Below are positions 16,806-27,022 of a DNA stretch of 64,000 nucleotides, in pieces. A program made the position numbers and the translations under genes. Below the pieces are notes generated by a model, which saw nothing but the letters and a program-made list of their open reading frames with translations, was not told where the DNA came from and searched no databases. Each line of letters begins with the position of its first letter. Position 1 is the first letter of the stretch. The stretch is from Pseudomonas sp. M30-35 (lineage in GTDB: Bacteria; Pseudomonadota; Gammaproteobacteria; Pseudomonadales; Pseudomonadaceae), in contig NZ_CP020892.1 in assembly GCF_002163625.1 (NCBI RefSeq), positions 1,302,001 to 1,366,000 on the forward strand, given 5' to 3'.

Positions 16806-18023
16806 ATGGCCGATGTAAACAAGGTAGTCCTGGCATATTCCGGTGGCCTGGACACGTCAGTGATCCTCAAGTGGCTGCAAGATACTTATAACTGTGAAGT
16901 GGTGACTTTCACTGCTGACCTCGGTCAAGGCGAAGAAGTCGAGCCAGCTCGCGCTAAAGCTCAGGCCATGGGCGTTAAAGAAATCTACATCGATGACCTG
17001 CGCGAAGAGTTCGTTCGCGATTTCGTCTTCCCGATGTTCCGTGCCAACACTGTTTACGAAGGCGAGTACCTGCTTGGTACGTCGATCGCGCGTCCGCTGA
17101 TTGCCAAGCGCTTGATCGAGATTGCCAACGAAACTGGCGCTGATGCCATTTCCCACGGTGCTACCGGTAAAGGCAACGACCAGGTTCGTTTCGAGCTGGG
17201 CGCGTATGCACTTAAGCCAGGCGTTAAAGTAATTGCCCCGTGGCGTGAGTGGGACTTGATGTCCCGCGAGAAATTGATGGATTACGCTGAAAAGCATGCC
17301 ATTCCAATCGAGCGTCACGGTAAGAAGAAGTCGCCGTACTCGATGGATGCCAACTTGCTGCACATCTCCTATGAAGGCGGCGTGCTGGAAGATACCTGGA
17401 CCGAGCATGAAGAAGACATGTGGCGTTGGACCAAGTCGCCAGAGCTGGCGCCGGACACCCCGACCTACCTCGAACTGACTTACCGCGCAGGCGATATCGT
17501 TGCCATCGACGGTAAAGAGATGACGCCTGCGACTGTTCTGGCCGAGCTGAACCGCATTGGTGGCGAGAACGGCATTGGTCGTCTCGACATCGTCGAGAAC
17601 CGCTTCGTCGGCATGAAGTCACGCGGCTGCTACGAAACCCCAGGCGGCACTATTATGCTCAAGGGCCACCGCGCCATTGAGTCGATCACCCTGGACCGCG
17701 AAGTCGCTCACCTCAAAGACGAGTTGATGCCGAAATACGCTAGCCTGATCTACAACGGTTTCTGGTGGAGCCCTGAGCGCACCATGCTGCAGCAGATGAT
17801 TGATGCTTCGCAGGCTAACGTTAATGGTGTGGTCCGCATGAAGCTGTACAAAGGCAATGTAATCATTGTCGGTCGCAAGTCTGACGACTCGCTGTTCGAT
17901 GCCAACATCGCCACCTTCGAAGAAGATGGCGGCGCTTACAATCAGCAAGATGCTGCCGGCTTTATCAAGTTGAACGCTTTGCGCATGCGCATCGCCGCCA
18001 ACAAGGGCCGCAAACTGATCTAA
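16806..18023 (+). CDS. argG: Argininosuccinate synthase
   Basis: A 405-residue ATP-dependent ligase joining citrulline and aspartate. The N-type ATP pyrophosphatase loop AYSGGLDTS is at residues 10-18; [31 protein letters not shown] and YNGFWWSPE follow. The length is usual. ATG 16806 has GGAG upstream. With argF (6.8 kb) it supplies two steps of arginine synthesis, and an ArgR site lies before it. Confidence 0.97.
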   Translation: MADVNKVVLAYSGGLDTSVILKWLQDTYNCEVVTFTADLGQGEEVEPARAKAQAMGVKEIYIDDLREEFVRDFVFPMFRANTVYEGEYLLGTSIARPLIAKRLIEIANETGADAISHGATGKGNDQVRFELGAYALKPGVKVIAPWREWDLMSREKLMDYAEKHAIPIERHGKKKSPYSMDANLLHISYEGGVLEDTWTEHEEDMWRWTKSPELAPDTPTYLELTYRAGDIVAIDGKEMTPATVLAELNRIGGENGIGRLDIVENRFVGMKSRGCYETPGGTIMLKGHRAIESITLDREVAHLKDELMPKYASLIYNGFWWSPERTMLQQMIDASQANVNGVVRMKLYKGNVIIVGRKSDDSLFDANIATFEEDGGAYNQQDAAGFIKLNALRMRIAANKGRKLI

Positions 18024-18051
18024 GCTAAAGAAGCTGTTTGATAGCTTCCAT

Positions 18052-18088
18052 AAAACCTCATACAGACTTGTCTGTATGAGGTTTTTTT
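18052..18088 (+). terminator. argG terminator
   Basis: AAACCTCATACAGA-CTTG-TCTGTATGAGGTTT forms a 14-bp stem and is followed by T residues. Confidence 0.92.
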
Positions 18089-18202
18089 ATGCGCCATTGG
18101 TCGGCGCGAGCAGGCGAGCAATTGGCTCATCTGTGAGGGTTTAGGAGTTTGAACCATGGCGGACAAGCTTCGCGTTGTTCGCCCTACGAAGGAGTAGTGC
18201 TC

Positions 18203-18493
18203 ATGTCTAAATTATTAGTTGGTCTGTGCCTCGGTCTGTTTTGCTTGAACCTTCAGGCTGGCGTTATCGATCCGGATTGCACGCCTGAAAAAGCGGCTAA
18301 AAGCGCAGCCATGAAAGCCACAGTAGGCGTGGGTGGCCGCTGCGATGCTAAAGATGTCGCCTCTGACAGCATGGGCCTGGACGACAAAAAGGATAAAGTC
18401 GATGACGCAAAAGACAGCGTCTCCGGCAAAAAAGATAAGGCCAGCGATGCGGCTGACGATCTAGGTCGAAAAGCGATCAAAAAAGCGTTTTAG
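18203..18493 (+). CDS. Small secreted Lys/Asp-rich protein, unknown function
   Basis: A 96-residue protein I do not recognise. A signal peptide (SKLLVGLCLGLFCLNLQAG) precedes a short region with two cysteines (PDCTPEK and GGRCDAK), then a low-complexity tail of alternating Lys, Asp, Ser and Ala that is probably helical or disordered. ATG 18203 follows AAGGAG at 18189-18194; the frame is open 18 codons further up. It is a single-gene unit with terminators on both sides. It is probably periplasmic. Confidence 0.75.
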   Translation: MSKLLVGLCLGLFCLNLQAGVIDPDCTPEKAAKSAAMKATVGVGGRCDAKDVASDSMGLDDKKDKVDDAKDSVSGKKDKASDAADDLGRKAIKKAF

Positions 18494-18594
18494 AGCAGCT
18501 TTTTCACTCATACAGTTCGGGCATTTAGGCATCTGGTCAGCCGCAAGACTGGTCAGATTCCGTTAGGACGCTCACAATAGGCCTTCATTAATAA

Positions 18595-18616
18595 GGCCAC
18601 TGATGTGGCCTTTTGC
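18595..18616 (+). terminator. Terminator after the small secreted protein gene
   Basis: GGCCAC-TGAT-GTGGCC is followed by TTTTGC. Confidence 0.7.
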
Positions 18617-18648
18617 ATTTGCCATAACGACTCTATGGAGCCTTTATC

Positions 18649-19041
18649 ATGCGCTTGTTGCATACCATGCTACGCGTTGGCGATATGGATAAGTCCATCG
18701 CTTTTTACACTGAAGTGCTGGGCATGACCCTGCTGCGCCGCAAAGATTACCCGGATGGGAAATTCACTCTGGCTTTTGTTGGCTACGGTGATGAGGCGCA
18801 TAACTCGGTGCTTGAACTCACCCAGAACTGGGGCACCGAAAGCTACGACCTCGGCAACGGCTACGGCCACATCGCCTTGGAGGTCGAAGACGTTTACAAG
18901 GCCTGCGATGACATTCGTTCACGCGGCGGAAAAATCACCCGCGAGCCGGGGCCGATGATGCACGGCACCAGTATTCTCGCGTTTGTCGAAGATCCGGATG
19001 GTTATAAGATCGAACTGTTGTCGCCATCGCGTAACGACTGA
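18649..19041 (+). CDS. gloA: Lactoylglutathione lyase (glyoxalase I)
   Basis: A 130-residue glyoxalase I that converts the methylglyoxal-glutathione hemithioacetal to S-lactoylglutathione. Metal ligands H5, E56, H74 and E122 coincide with those of the E. coli nickel enzyme. It lacks the extra loops of the zinc type and is of the short bacterial form. A repeat element begins 6 bp after its stop codon. Confidence 0.95.
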   Translation: MRLLHTMLRVGDMDKSIAFYTEVLGMTLLRRKDYPDGKFTLAFVGYGDEAHNSVLELTQNWGTESYDLGNGYGHIALEVEDVYKACDDIRSRGGKITREPGPMMHGTSILAFVEDPDGYKIELLSPSRND

Positions 19042-19047
19042 CTCTTA

Positions 19048-19219
19048 GGAACTCTCTGAAAAAGGTAGCGAGCGACGGGAGTACAAGGCAAAAAAATGCG
19101 AAAAACGACCGGGGTCGCGCTTGACTTTACGTGTTGTAAATGAGCATTTTGAGCAGTTTTTTAACGCAGCACGGGCTTGCCCCAGTAATCCCTAGCGCAG
19201 TAGTTTTTCAGAGGTTCCT
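19048..19219. repeat. TA-flanked short inverted-repeat element, long form (172 bp)
   Basis: The ends read GGAACTCTCTGAAAAAGG and TTTTTCAGAGGTTCCT. It lies in the opposite orientation to the copies at 32317 and 52787, and carries the same inner blocks (GCTCAAAATGCTCATTTA on the complement) plus extra bases, including GGGCAAGCCCG on the complement. TA precedes the left end; the right flank is TC. It encodes nothing convincing. It separates gloA from the aminotransferase gene. Confidence 0.85.
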
Positions 19220-19307
19220 TCGTTTGCTAGCACGGCTAGAATGCCAGGCCGCTTCAGTTTGCCTGGCGTCTACCGCATTTCACTGCCACTGTTTACAAGG
19301 TATCCGC

Positions 19308-20441
19308 ATGCATAATCCAGTCTCAGCTGTTGATCCAGAAGGTCTGCTTGAATATTCGGTGGTCTACACCGACCGTTCGCTGAATCACATGTCACAGTCC
19401 TTCCAACTGGTCATGAACGATATTTCGCGCACCCTCAAACAGGTGTACAACGCTCACGCTGTGGCTGTGGTTCCAGGCAGTGGCACCTTCGGCATGGAGG
19501 CGGTTGCGCGTCAGTTTGCCGGTGATAAGAAGTGCCTGATCGTGCGTAACGGCTGGTTTAGCTACCGTTGGACGCAGATTCTCGAGATGGGCAAGATCGC
19601 CGCGCACAGCACTGTGCTAAAAGCGCGTCCGGTCAGCACTGAGCCCCAAGCGGCGTTTGCGCCTGCGCCGATTGAAGAAGTGGTTGCTGCGATTCATCAG
19701 GAAAAGCCTGACGTAGTGTTTGCACCGCACGTTGAAACATCTTCAGGAATCATTCTGCCAGACGCTTACATGCGTGCAATTGGCGATGCTGTGCATGCGG
19801 TAGGCGGTATCTTTGTGCTCGACTGCATCGCCTCAGGCACCTTGTGGGTTGATATGCAGGCCAATGCTGTGGATATCCTGATCAGCGCTCCACAGAAGGG
19901 CTGGAGTGGCTCTCCGTGCTGTGCGTTGGTGATGTTCAGTGAGTTGGCCCGTGAACGGATTGAAAGCACCGAAAGCAGCAGCTTTGCTTGTGATTTGAAG
20001 AAGTGGCTGCAAATCATGAGTGCTTACGAGCAGGGTGGTCACGCTTATCATGCGACCATGCCAAGCGACTCGCTGGTGCGTTTTCGCGATGTGATGAAAG
20101 AGACCGAGCAATATGGTTTTGACGTGGTGCGCACTGAGCAGCAAGAGCTTGGCGATAAAGTCCGCGCGTTGCTAACCGAGAAGGGTTTTAGAAGTGTTGC
20201 TGCACCAGGCTTTGAAGCGCCGGGTGTGGTGGTTTGCTACACCGACGATGCGGATATCAAAAGCGGTAAGAAGTTTGCTGCACAAGGCTTGCAGATTGCT
20301 GCTGGCGTGCCGCTGATGTGCGATGAACCTGCAGATTTCCAAACCTTCCGCCTGGGGCTGTTTGGTCTGGATAAGTTGAATAACGTTGAGCGTACGGTAG
20401 CTACTTTGGCAGATGCCTTGGATAAGGTGACGTCTAAGTAA
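19308..20441 (+). CDS. Class V pyridoxal-phosphate aminotransferase
   Basis: A 377-residue class V aminotransferase of the alanine-glyoxylate / aminoethylphosphonate type. GSGTFGMEAVARQF binds the cofactor phosphate, the acidic FVLDCIASG binds the ring, and K197 in SAPQKGWSGSP is the Schiff-base lysine. ATG 19308 follows AAGG; the open frame upstream runs into the repeat element and is not used. The exact amino donor and keto acid cannot be told. It is a single-gene unit ending in a hairpin. Confidence 0.85.
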   Translation: MHNPVSAVDPEGLLEYSVVYTDRSLNHMSQSFQLVMNDISRTLKQVYNAHAVAVVPGSGTFGMEAVARQFAGDKKCLIVRNGWFSYRWTQILEMGKIAAHSTVLKARPVSTEPQAAFAPAPIEEVVAAIHQEKPDVVFAPHVETSSGIILPDAYMRAIGDAVHAVGGIFVLDCIASGTLWVDMQANAVDILISAPQKGWSGSPCCALVMFSELARERIESTESSSFACDLKKWLQIMSAYEQGGHAYHATMPSDSLVRFRDVMKETEQYGFDVVRTEQQELGDKVRALLTEKGFRSVAAPGFEAPGVVVCYTDDADIKSGKKFAAQGLQIAAGVPLMCDEPADFQTFRLGLFGLDKLNNVERTVATLADALDKVTSK

Positions 20442-20450
20442 TGGCTCGCT

Positions 20451-20495
20451 GCACTTCAAAACGATGCAGTTCAAAACAGTGCAGTTCAAAACAAT
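20451..20495 (+). repeat. Three tandem 15-bp repeats
   Basis: Three units of the form GCAGTTCAAAACRRT run head to tail directly after the aminotransferase stop codon and just before its terminator. The first unit has one C for G. Confidence 0.85.
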
Positions 20496-20530
20496 GCAAT
20501 AGCGCTGGTCTGGGACCGCGCTATTGCGTT
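20496..20530 (+). terminator. Aminotransferase gene terminator
   Basis: GCAATAGCGC, a 12-nt loop and GCGCTATTGC make a perfect 10-bp stem, followed by GTTT. Confidence 0.7.
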
Positions 20531-20595
20531 TCAACCTGTTCAATCAGGCCCGCTGCTGGCTATTGTGCAGGGCAGGCTGCTGCGCAGGGCAGTGC

Positions 20596-20775
20596 TTACA
20601 AATCGAAATCGTATTCAGACAGCTGTTTGTTCAGGCGGCGTTCGTCGAGAAAATTATCAATGATACGGCGTTTGGTCAGGTTGGTTTTCGCCACCTCAAC
20701 CGGAGCATCACCGTCATCGCTATCGTCTGCGGCAAAGTCGTCGTCGATGTCTAGGTCTTCTTTGTCAGTGCTCAT
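20596..20775 (-). CDS. PA3496-family small acidic protein
   Basis: A 59-residue protein: a very acidic N-terminal half (STDKEDLDIDDDFAADDSDD) and a basic-amphipathic C-terminal half (TKRRIIDNFLDERRLNKQL). It matches by context and composition the conserved Pseudomonas family named after PA3496, annotated as putative envelope integrity. ATG 20775 follows a GGAG/GGAAG stretch. In P. aeruginosa it also lies beside nth and the rnf genes. The mechanism is unknown. Confidence 0.8.
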   Translation of the reverse strand: MSTDKEDLDIDDDFAADDSDDGDAPVEVAKTNLTKRRIIDNFLDERRLNKQLSEYDFDL

Positions 20776-20882
20776 ATCTTCCACTCCCGGCTGTATAAGC
20801 CATTTGCGCACCTTATAGCGGCAAAATCGAACCGGGTAAAAAAGATTTTTTCAATCAGGTGGATAGAAAAGTCACTGAAAAA

Positions 20883-21521
20883 TCAATCGTCAGATGTTTT
20901 CTGCTTGAATTCGCACAAATCTTCGATGCGACAACTGCCGCAGCGCGGCTTGCGCGCCTGACAGACATAGCGTCCGTGGAGGATCATCCAGTGGTGCGCA
21001 TCGAGTAAAAAATCTTTTGGCACAAACTTCAGCAGCTTCTTTTCAACCTCAAGCACGTTCTTGCCCGGCGCCACGCCCGTGCGATTGCTGAAGCGGAAAA
21101 TATGGGTGTCGACCGCCATGGTGAATTGGCGAAATGCAGTGTTAAGCACCACATTGGCTGTCTTGCGGCCGACGCCGGGCAGCGCCTCGAGTTCTTCGCG
21201 GGTTTGCGGCACTTGGCTGTTGTGCAGCTCAACCAACATGCGGCAGGTTTCAATAATGTTTTTTGCTTTGCTTGGGTACAAACCGATGGTTTTAACGTAC
21301 TCACACAAACCGTCGTAACCCAAGGCGTAAATCGCTTCCGGGGTGTTGGCAACGGGATAGAGTTTGGCTGTGGCCTTGTTGACGCCAACATCGGTGGCTT
21401 GCGCCGAGAGAATCACCGCAATCAACAGCTCAAAAGGAGTGCTGTAGGCCAGCTCGGTTTTGGGCTCTGGATTGTCTTCATGCAGACGGCGGAAAATTTC
21501 GTAGCGTTTAGCAGCGTTCAC
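20883..21521 (-). CDS. nth: Endonuclease III
   Basis: A 212-residue DNA glycosylase/AP lyase for oxidised pyrimidines. The helix-hairpin-helix [13 protein letters not shown] carries the catalytic lysine, the aspartate sits in VDTHIFR, and the [4Fe-4S] loop follows C-X6-C-X2-C-X5-C ([17 protein letters not shown]). It starts at GTG 21521, overlapping the rnfE stop by 4 bp, so it is the last gene of the rnf operon. Confidence 0.96.
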   Translation of the reverse strand: MNAAKRYEIFRRLHEDNPEPKTELAYSTPFELLIAVILSAQATDVGVNKATAKLYPVANTPEAIYALGYDGLCEYVKTIGLYPSKAKNIIETCRMLVELHNSQVPQTREELEALPGVGRKTANVVLNTAFRQFTMAVDTHIFRFSNRTGVAPGKNVLEVEKKLLKFVPKDFLLDAHHWMILHGRYVCQARKPRCGSCRIEDLCEFKQKTSDD

Positions 21522-22231
21522 TCGATTACTCCTGTCACACGAACGCGGCGACTCTGCACAACAACCTCAGGCTGCTTGGCTTTGGCGCGCTCGGCCAATA
21601 CCGAGTCAATACGGTTTTTACCGGCAATCAACAAGCCCAGCACGATAAACGCACCCGGCGGCAAAATGGCCAGCAGGAAGCCTTGGTAATCGCTGAACAG
21701 GGTAATTTGCCAGTCAGCCGCAGACGGACCAAACAGCAATTGCATGTTGGCAAATAAAATACCGGTGCCGAGGAGTTCGCGAATGGCGCCAATGGCCACC
21801 AGCACCGCGGCAAAGCCTAAACCCATCATCATGCCGTCGTATGCGGCGCGGCCGGGGTCGTTCTTCGCAGCAAAGGCGTCGGCGCGGCCAAGAATCACGC
21901 AGTTGGTGGTGATCAGCGGGATAAAAATACCGAGAATCTGATAAAGCTCGTAGGTGTAGGCCTGCATCAACAATTCGATGCAAGTAGTCAGTGCGGCAAT
22001 GATCATGACGAAGGCGGGGAGGCGCACAGCGGTATTAACGACACCGCGTACCAGCGACACAGCCGTGTTGGAACAGATCAGCACCAAGGCACTGGCCAGA
22101 GCCAGGCCCAAGGCGTTAACCGTAGAGTTGCTGGTGCCGAGCAGTGGACACAGGCCGAGCAGTTGAACCAGTCCCGGGTTGTTCTTCCACAGGCCGTTCA
22201 GGGTTATTTCGCGGTAACTGGTGCTAGCCAT
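21518..22231 (-). CDS. rnfE: Electron transport complex subunit RnfE
   Basis: A 237-residue integral membrane subunit of the Rnf/Rsx ion-pumping electron-transfer complex, which is a paralogue of Rnf[17 protein letters not shown] and [14 protein letters not shown] carry the conserved cysteines that line the membrane iron-sulfur site. The C-terminal 25 residues are basic. It overlaps rnfG by 1 bp and nth by 4 bp. Confidence 0.95.
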   Translation of the reverse strand: MASTSYREITLNGLWKNNPGLVQLLGLCPLLGTSNSTVNALGLALASALVLICSNTAVSLVRGVVNTAVRLPAFVMIIAALTTCIELLMQAYTYELYQILGIFIPLITTNCVILGRADAFAAKNDPGRAAYDGMMMGLGFAAVLVAIGAIRELLGTGILFANMQLLFGPSAADWQITLFSDYQGFLLAILPPGAFIVLGLLIAGKNRIDSVLAERAKAKQPEVVVQSRRVRVTGVIE

Positions 22232-22884
22232 CAGTTGGCTTCCTGTTTGGGCGTGCGCTGAGTGGCAAACAGCTGTTGCTGGTGCGCATCAAAATACTGC
22301 AAGGCTTTATGCACGGCTTTGACGACTGCACGCGGAGTAATAGTCGCGCCTGCAAATTGGTCGAAAACGCCGCGATCTTTCTTCACTGCCCAGCCATTAT
22401 CATCCGGGTTGTTCAGGGATTTGCCATTGAACTCTAAAATCCAATTGCTTTTGCTCAAGTCAATGCGGTCGCCCAAACCGGGCGTTTCGCGGTGGCTGAG
22501 GGCGCGGACGCCAGCCAGCGAGCCATTGGCATTGATTGCGATCAGCAAGTGAATCGCGCCGCTGTAACCATCGGGGGCAGTGGCTTTGAGGATGATTGCA
22601 CTCGGCTGGCCATTCTTCAGGGCGATGTAGGCATCTTGCGGCGTTTTAACCCCAAGCAACTTCGGGTCAAACACCTCGACGACGTTATCCAGCAGGTGAT
22701 TGTCGTAGCTTGTGGCAGGCAGTATTTCCGCCAGCGCGCGAACCTGGGCTTCGCGTTGAGCAGTTTCAATACGCGATGCCGTGCCTAATTGAGTGAGCGC
22801 CACCGTGCCCACGGTGACCACGGCGAAAAGTCCGAGCACCAAGCTGTTTTTGATCATCGATCGGCTGATTTCAGGCAAGGCCAC
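22231..22884 (-). CDS. rnfG: Electron transport complex subunit RnfG
   Basis: A 217-residue periplasmic flavoprotein anchored by one N-terminal helix ([20 protein letters not shown]). The covalent-FMN motif is [15 protein letters not shown], whose threonine takes the flavin through a phosphoester bond. [12 protein letters not shown] is the other family signature. It follows rnfD with a 3-bp gap. Confidence 0.95.
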   Translation of the reverse strand: MALPEISRSMIKNSLVLGLFAVVTVGTVALTQLGTASRIETAQREAQVRALAEILPATSYDNHLLDNVVEVFDPKLLGVKTPQDAYIALKNGQPSAIILKATAPDGYSGAIHLLIAINANGSLAGVRALSHRETPGLGDRIDLSKSNWILEFNGKSLNNPDDNGWAVKKDRGVFDQFAGATITPRAVVKAVHKALQYFDAHQQQLFATQRTPKQEAN

Positions 22885-22887
22885 TGG

Positions 22888-23919
22888 TTATTCTCCGAGC
22901 TTGAAGCCGCGGGTGGGCTTGCGGTGACCATAAGTGCGTGGCCGTGTGTAGTAGTCGATGGTTGGTGCCGCGAGGTTCATCAGCAATACGCCGAAGGCGA
23001 CGCCGTCTGGGTAACCGCCCCACGCGCGAATCACGTAGATCAGCACACCGACACCGATGCCAAACAGCAAGCGCCCGAGATTGCTGGTTGCGCCGGAGAC
23101 TGGATCGGTGACGATAAAAAACGCGCCGAGCATGGTCGCGCCGCTGAGCAGGTGAAACAGCGGCGAGCCGTGTGAGTCTGAGCCACTGCCGTTCCAGAAC
23201 AGCAGGCTCATTACCGCCAATGCCGCGAGCATGCCGACGGGGGCATGCCAAGTGAACAGGCGTTTGCGCAGCAGGTACAGGCCGCCGAGCAGGAAGGCAA
23301 GATTGACCACTTCCACCCCGGCGCCGCCGAAGCGGCCAAAGGCAGGGCTTTGTGCCCAGAGCTCGTCAATGGTCAGGCTGTTATTGATTTTCAGGGCATC
23401 CAGCGCTGTCGCTTGCGCCCAGCCATCTGGCAGGTTGGCAAAGCCAAAAATATGCTGGAACGCATCCAGCGGGCCAACCATGTGCGGTGCAGGCCAACTG
23501 GTCATCTCGACTGGAAACGAAACCAGTACCACGACATAACCCACCATCGCCGGATTGAACGGGTTTTGCCCAAGGCCGCCGTACAGTTGTTTACCAAAGC
23601 TGATGGCGAAGCCAGTGGCGACCAGTGTGAGCCACCAGGGCGCGTAAGGCGGTAAAGCCAGCGCGAGGAGTACCGCAGTGACCAAGGCGCTGTAATCCTT
23701 GAGGAAGAAGCCTACAGGGCGTTTACGCAGGGTGAGAATCAGTGCTTCAAAGCCTAATGCACAGACGCTGGCCCAAAGCAGGTTGATCAGCGTGCCAAAA
23801 CCGAATAGCCATGTCAGCGCGAGGATCCCCGGCACGGTCGCCAGCAACACCTGCAGCATGACTTGCTGAGTGCGATTGCTGCCCTTGGCGTGGGGCGATG
23901 TGATGCGGGGCAGGGCCAT
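22888..23919 (-). CDS. rnfD: Electron transport complex subunit RnfD
   Basis: A 343-residue membrane subunit with about nine helices and a covalently bound FMN. The flavinylation site is in [13 protein letters not shown], and [20 protein letters not shown] is a conserved stretch. It starts 14 bp after the end of rnfC. Confidence 0.95.
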   Translation of the reverse strand: MALPRITSPHAKGSNRTQQVMLQVLLATVPGILALTWLFGFGTLINLLWASVCALGFEALILTLRKRPVGFFLKDYSALVTAVLLALALPPYAPWWLTLVATGFAISFGKQLYGGLGQNPFNPAMVGYVVVLVSFPVEMTSWPAPHMVGPLDAFQHIFGFANLPDGWAQATALDALKINNSLTIDELWAQSPAFGRFGGAGVEVVNLAFLLGGLYLLRKRLFTWHAPVGMLAALAVMSLLFWNGSGSDSHGSPLFHLLSGATMLGAFFIVTDPVSGATSNLGRLLFGIGVGVLIYVIRAWGGYPDGVAFGVLLMNLAAPTIDYYTRPRTYGHRKPTRGFKLGE

Positions 23920-23933
23920 GGGTTATTGGGTCT

Positions 23934-26435
23934 CTAAAGGGTTGGGTCGGTGGCTTGATGGGCGCTCAGCGCTTGCTCGGCTGCGCTCAGGCGCGAGCGC
24001 GCAGCCTCCAGTGCAATGGCTTCGGCGTTGTCATCGCGCTCAAGTTTGCGCAGGTCGGCGCGGGCGAAGGCGACTTCAGTTTTCAATGCGCGGGTGGCTT
24101 CATCAACTGGACGCTTGTCGCTGCGCTGCAATTGTGGCGCTGGTTTGCTTGATGCCTCTTCGGCTGCGTGCAGTGCTTGTTCGGCAGTACTCACTGCGGC
24201 CGTCAACGTGCTCAGCTGATCTGTATCGGTCTCGGCCTTTTCAGCTTTTTTCAACGCTGCGCGGGCCATGGCTAGCTCAATCTTGGCTTTCTTCAGCGGG
24301 TCAACTACGCCTGCCTCTGTTTGGGCTGGCGCCTGTTTTTCCGGTGGCTGCAGGCTGGCGAGAAGTTTCTCGGCAGCTTCGAGCTGGCTGCGCAACTGTT
24401 GCAGTTCAGTGGCCTGCTCGGCAGTGGGCGCTTCGATCTTTTCCAGCTTACGCAACTGCGCGCGGAGCATGGCCGCATCGATCTTGGCTTTTTTCAGCTC
24501 GTCATCGTTTGCTGCAATGGCAGGTTTGGCCGGAGCAGGGGCCGGTGTCGCTTGCAGGCTGGCGAGAAGTTTCTCGGCAGCTTCGAGCTGGCTGCGTAAC
24601 TGTTGCAATTCCGTGGCCTGCTCGGCGGTAGGCGCTTCTATCTTTTCCAGCTTACGCAACTGTGCGCGGAGCATGGCCGCGTCGATTTTGGCTTTTTTCA
24701 GCTCGGCATCATTTGCAGTGGGTGCAGTTGATGCGCTGGCCGGCTCGGCGGCCAGTGCCGCATCCAAGGTTTTTTGCGCTTCTTCTGCGGCGCTGCGCAG
24801 TTCGCTGACCTGTGCATGCAGTTCTGGTGTGTTGTGAGTGGCGAGTTGTTTCTCGGCTTTTTTCAGTGCGACTTGCGCCATGCTCGCCTGAATTTTCAGT
24901 TTCTTTAATTCATCGCTCAGGCCGCTTGCCTTTGGCGCTGCTGTAGCTTCTGTAGATTTAAGCGCCGGGTTGTCTGCTTGCGCGGCCTTGGCTAGGGCGG
25001 CGCGTTCCAGACGGGCTTTGCGCTCGGCCTCTTTCTTCTCTTCGGCAAGACGCAGGCGCTCTTGGCGTAATTCAAAGCGCTGCTTGGATTGTTCAGCCTT
25101 GAGTTGTTTTTGCTCAAGGTCGCGAATCTCACCTTTGGCGGCGCGATAATACTGCACCAGGGGGATGCTCGAAGGGCAAACGTAGGCGCAGGCGCCACAC
25201 TCGATGCAATCGAACAGGTTGTGCGCTTTGAGCTGTTCGTGATCTTGGCCGAGGGCAAAAAAGTGCAACTGTTGCGGCAGTAAGCTGGCCGGGCAGACTT
25301 CTGCACATTCACCGCAACGAATGCATGGCATCGCCGGGGTGGGAGCGGGCAACTCTGCGGCACTGGAAGCCAGTAAGCAGTTAGTGGTTTTAATCACGGG
25401 TACATCGATGTTGGGCAGGGTAAAGCCCATCATCGGACCGCCCATGATCAAGCGGTTTAGGGCGCGCTCATCCAGCCCGGCAAAGTTCAGCAGCTCGCCG
25501 ACGGGCGTGCCAAGCAATACCTCGACGTTCATTGGCCGTGCCAGAGCTTCGCCGGTTAGGGTGGTGATTCTCGATATCAGCGGTTTACCCAGTATCACTG
25601 CATTGTGCACGGCGACGGCAGTGCCGACGTTTTGACAGAGCATGCCGATGTCGGCAGGCAGGCCGCCGCTGGGCACTTCAACCCCAGTGAGAATCTGGAT
25701 CAGCTGTTTCTCGCCGCCCGAGGGGTATTTGGTCGGGAATACGCAGACTTGAAAGGGGCGCTCGGCTACCGCTTGTTTAACCGCGGCGATGGCTTCGGGC
25801 TTATTGTCTTCGATGCCAATCAACACCTGTTCAGGGTTGACCAGATGAACAAGGATTTCGATGCCTGAAATCAATTCGGCAGCGAACTCACGCATCAGCA
25901 TGTCATCGGCGGTGATGTACGGCTCGCACTCAGTACCGTTGATAATCAGCGTATGGATTTTTTGCGTTGGGCGTTCGGTCAGTTTCACTGCTGTGGGGAA
26001 GCCGGCGCCGCCCAAGCCGCTGATCCCGGCTTGGCGAATCAGCTCAAGCAGTGCACTGGGTTCAAGCGCGCGATAATCACTGCAAGGTTGCAGCTCAGAC
26101 CATTGGTCTTGGCCGTCAGTGTCGATGACGATTGCCGGTACCAGCATGCCCGAGACATGAGGGTAAGGCTGCGGGCCAATAAAACTGACGGTGCCTGAAG
26201 TGGGTGCATGCACCGGCACGCTGATAAACCCATTGGCTTTGGCAATCAACTGGCCCTTGAGCACGGGTTCGCCAACGGCAACCACCGGCTCTGCCGGAGC
26301 ACCGATATGTTGGTTAAGCGGCAACACCAATCGCGCTGGTAATGGCGCTCGCTGGATCCCAGTCTTATTGGAAAGGTCTTTGCGTTCAGGTGGGTGAATT
26401 CCACCTGGAATATCCCAGATTTGCATCACGCTCAT
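23934..26435 (-). CDS. rnfC: Electron transport complex subunit RnfC with long repeated tail
   Basis: An 833-residue subunit, the NADH/FMN entry point in the family. The first 450 residues hold the NADH-binding SLBB-type fold ([13 protein letters not shown]) and two [4Fe-4S] motifs, [12 protein letters not shown] and [12 protein letters not shown]. The remainder is an Ala/Lys/Glu-rich, coiled-coil tail in which modules of the type [20 protein letters not shown] recur; two modules of 68 residues are almost identical. Extended tails are known in gammaproteobacterial RnfC. Its start overlaps the rnfB stop by 4 bp. Confidence 0.95.
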   Translation of the reverse strand: MSVMQIWDIPGGIHPPERKDLSNKTGIQRAPLPARLVLPLNQHIGAPAEPVVAVGEPVLKGQLIAKANGFISVPVHAPTSGTVSFIGPQPYPHVSGMLVPAIVIDTDGQDQWSELQPCSDYRALEPSALLELIRQAGISGLGGAGFPTAVKLTERPTQKIHTLIINGTECEPYITADDMLMREFAAELISGIEILVHLVNPEQVLIGIEDNKPEAIAAVKQAVAERPFQVCVFPTKYPSGGEKQLIQILTGVEVPSGGLPADIGMLCQNVGTAVAVHNAVILGKPLISRITTLTGEALARPMNVEVLLGTPVGELLNFAGLDERALNRLIMGGPMMGFTLPNIDVPVIKTTNCLLASSAAELPAPTPAMPCIRCGECAEVCPASLLPQQLHFFALGQDHEQLKAHNLFDCIECGACAYVCPSSIPLVQYYRAAKGEIRDLEQKQLKAEQSKQRFELRQERLRLAEEKKEAERKARLERAALAKAAQADNPALKSTEATAAPKASGLSDELKKLKIQASMAQVALKKAEKQLATHNTPELHAQVSELRSAAEEAQKTLDAALAAEPASASTAPTANDAELKKAKIDAAMLRAQLRKLEKIEAPTAEQATELQQLRSQLEAAEKLLASLQATPAPAPAKPAIAANDDELKKAKIDAAMLRAQLRKLEKIEAPTAEQATELQQLRSQLEAAEKLLASLQPPEKQAPAQTEAGVVDPLKKAKIELAMARAALKKAEKAETDTDQLSTLTAAVSTAEQALHAAEEASSKPAPQLQRSDKRPVDEATRALKTEVAFARADLRKLERDDNAEAIALEAARSRLSAAEQALSAHQATDPTL
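24351..24718. repeat. Tandem 204-bp repeat inside rnfC
   Basis: The segments starting at 24351 and 24555 are near-identical at the DNA level over about 165 bp, with a 204-bp (68-codon) period. They encode the duplicated tail module. The differences are mostly silent third-position changes. Confidence 0.9.
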
Positions 26436-27022
26436 GCAGCTTCGCCTCTGTGGCTATCGGCGCGGTCAGTCGCGATTATCTGGCCCGGAGCGAGTGGTTG
26501 CTGCCATTTCCAGGTTTGTACGCTGCTGCCAACTTCGATCATATCGATGCAATCAACCGGGCAAGGCTCTACGCAGAGGTCGCAACCGGTGCACTCAGAG
26601 ACAATGACCGTGTGCATCTGTTTGGCCGCGCCGACAATTGCATCCACCGGGCACGCTTGAATGCATTTGGTGCAGCCAATGCACTCCGCTTCACGGATGT
26701 AAGCGACCATCTGCGGCTTTTCACCTTCGACCGCATCAAGCGGTTCTGGCTCGACATCCAGCAGGTCGGCCAGTGCTTGAATGGTGGCTTCGCCGCCGGG
26801 TGGGCACTTGTTGATCTTGTCGCCACCGGCAATGGCTTCAGCGTAAGGCTTGCAGCCGGGGTAACCGCACTGGCCGCATTGGGTTTGTGGGAGCAGGGCG
26901 TTGACTTGCTCGGCAATTGGGTCACCTTCAACCTTGAACCGCACCGCGGCATAACCGAGGATCGCGCCGCAGACCAAGCACAGGGCCAGCAACGCGAGAA
27001 CGGCGCTGATGACCAGGCTCAT
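26432..27022 (-). CDS. rnfB: Electron transport complex subunit RnfB
   Basis: A 196-residue ferredoxin-like subunit: an N-terminal membrane helix, a CGQCGYPGC motif with a following Cys (the Fe-S motif shared with ArsC-like clusters) and two [4Fe-4S] motifs, [12 protein letters not shown] and [15 protein letters not shown] 27022 overlaps the rnfA stop (ATGA). A longer open frame runs antisense-like through rnfA and is not real. Confidence 0.94.
   Translation of the reverse strand: MSLVISAVLALLALCLVCGAILGYAAVRFKVEGDPIAEQVNALLPQTQCGQCGYPGCKPYAEAIAGGDKINKCPPGGEATIQALADLLDVEPEPLDAVEGEKPQMVAYIREAECIGCTKCIQACPVDAIVGAAKQMHTVIVSECTGCDLCVEPCPVDCIDMIEVGSSVQTWKWQQPLAPGQIIATDRADSHRGEAA

Noticed and set aside
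19140..19307. Upstream start of the class V aminotransferase inside the repeat element
   Set aside because: The 56 extra residues come from the repeat and are not part of the family; ATG 19308 has a ribosome site.
20441..20818. Open frame starting with TAATG after the aminotransferase and running through the tandem repeats
   Set aside because: It runs antisense through the PA3496-family gene, is rich in Ser/Arg with no family resemblance, and has no ribosome site of its own beyond the overlap.
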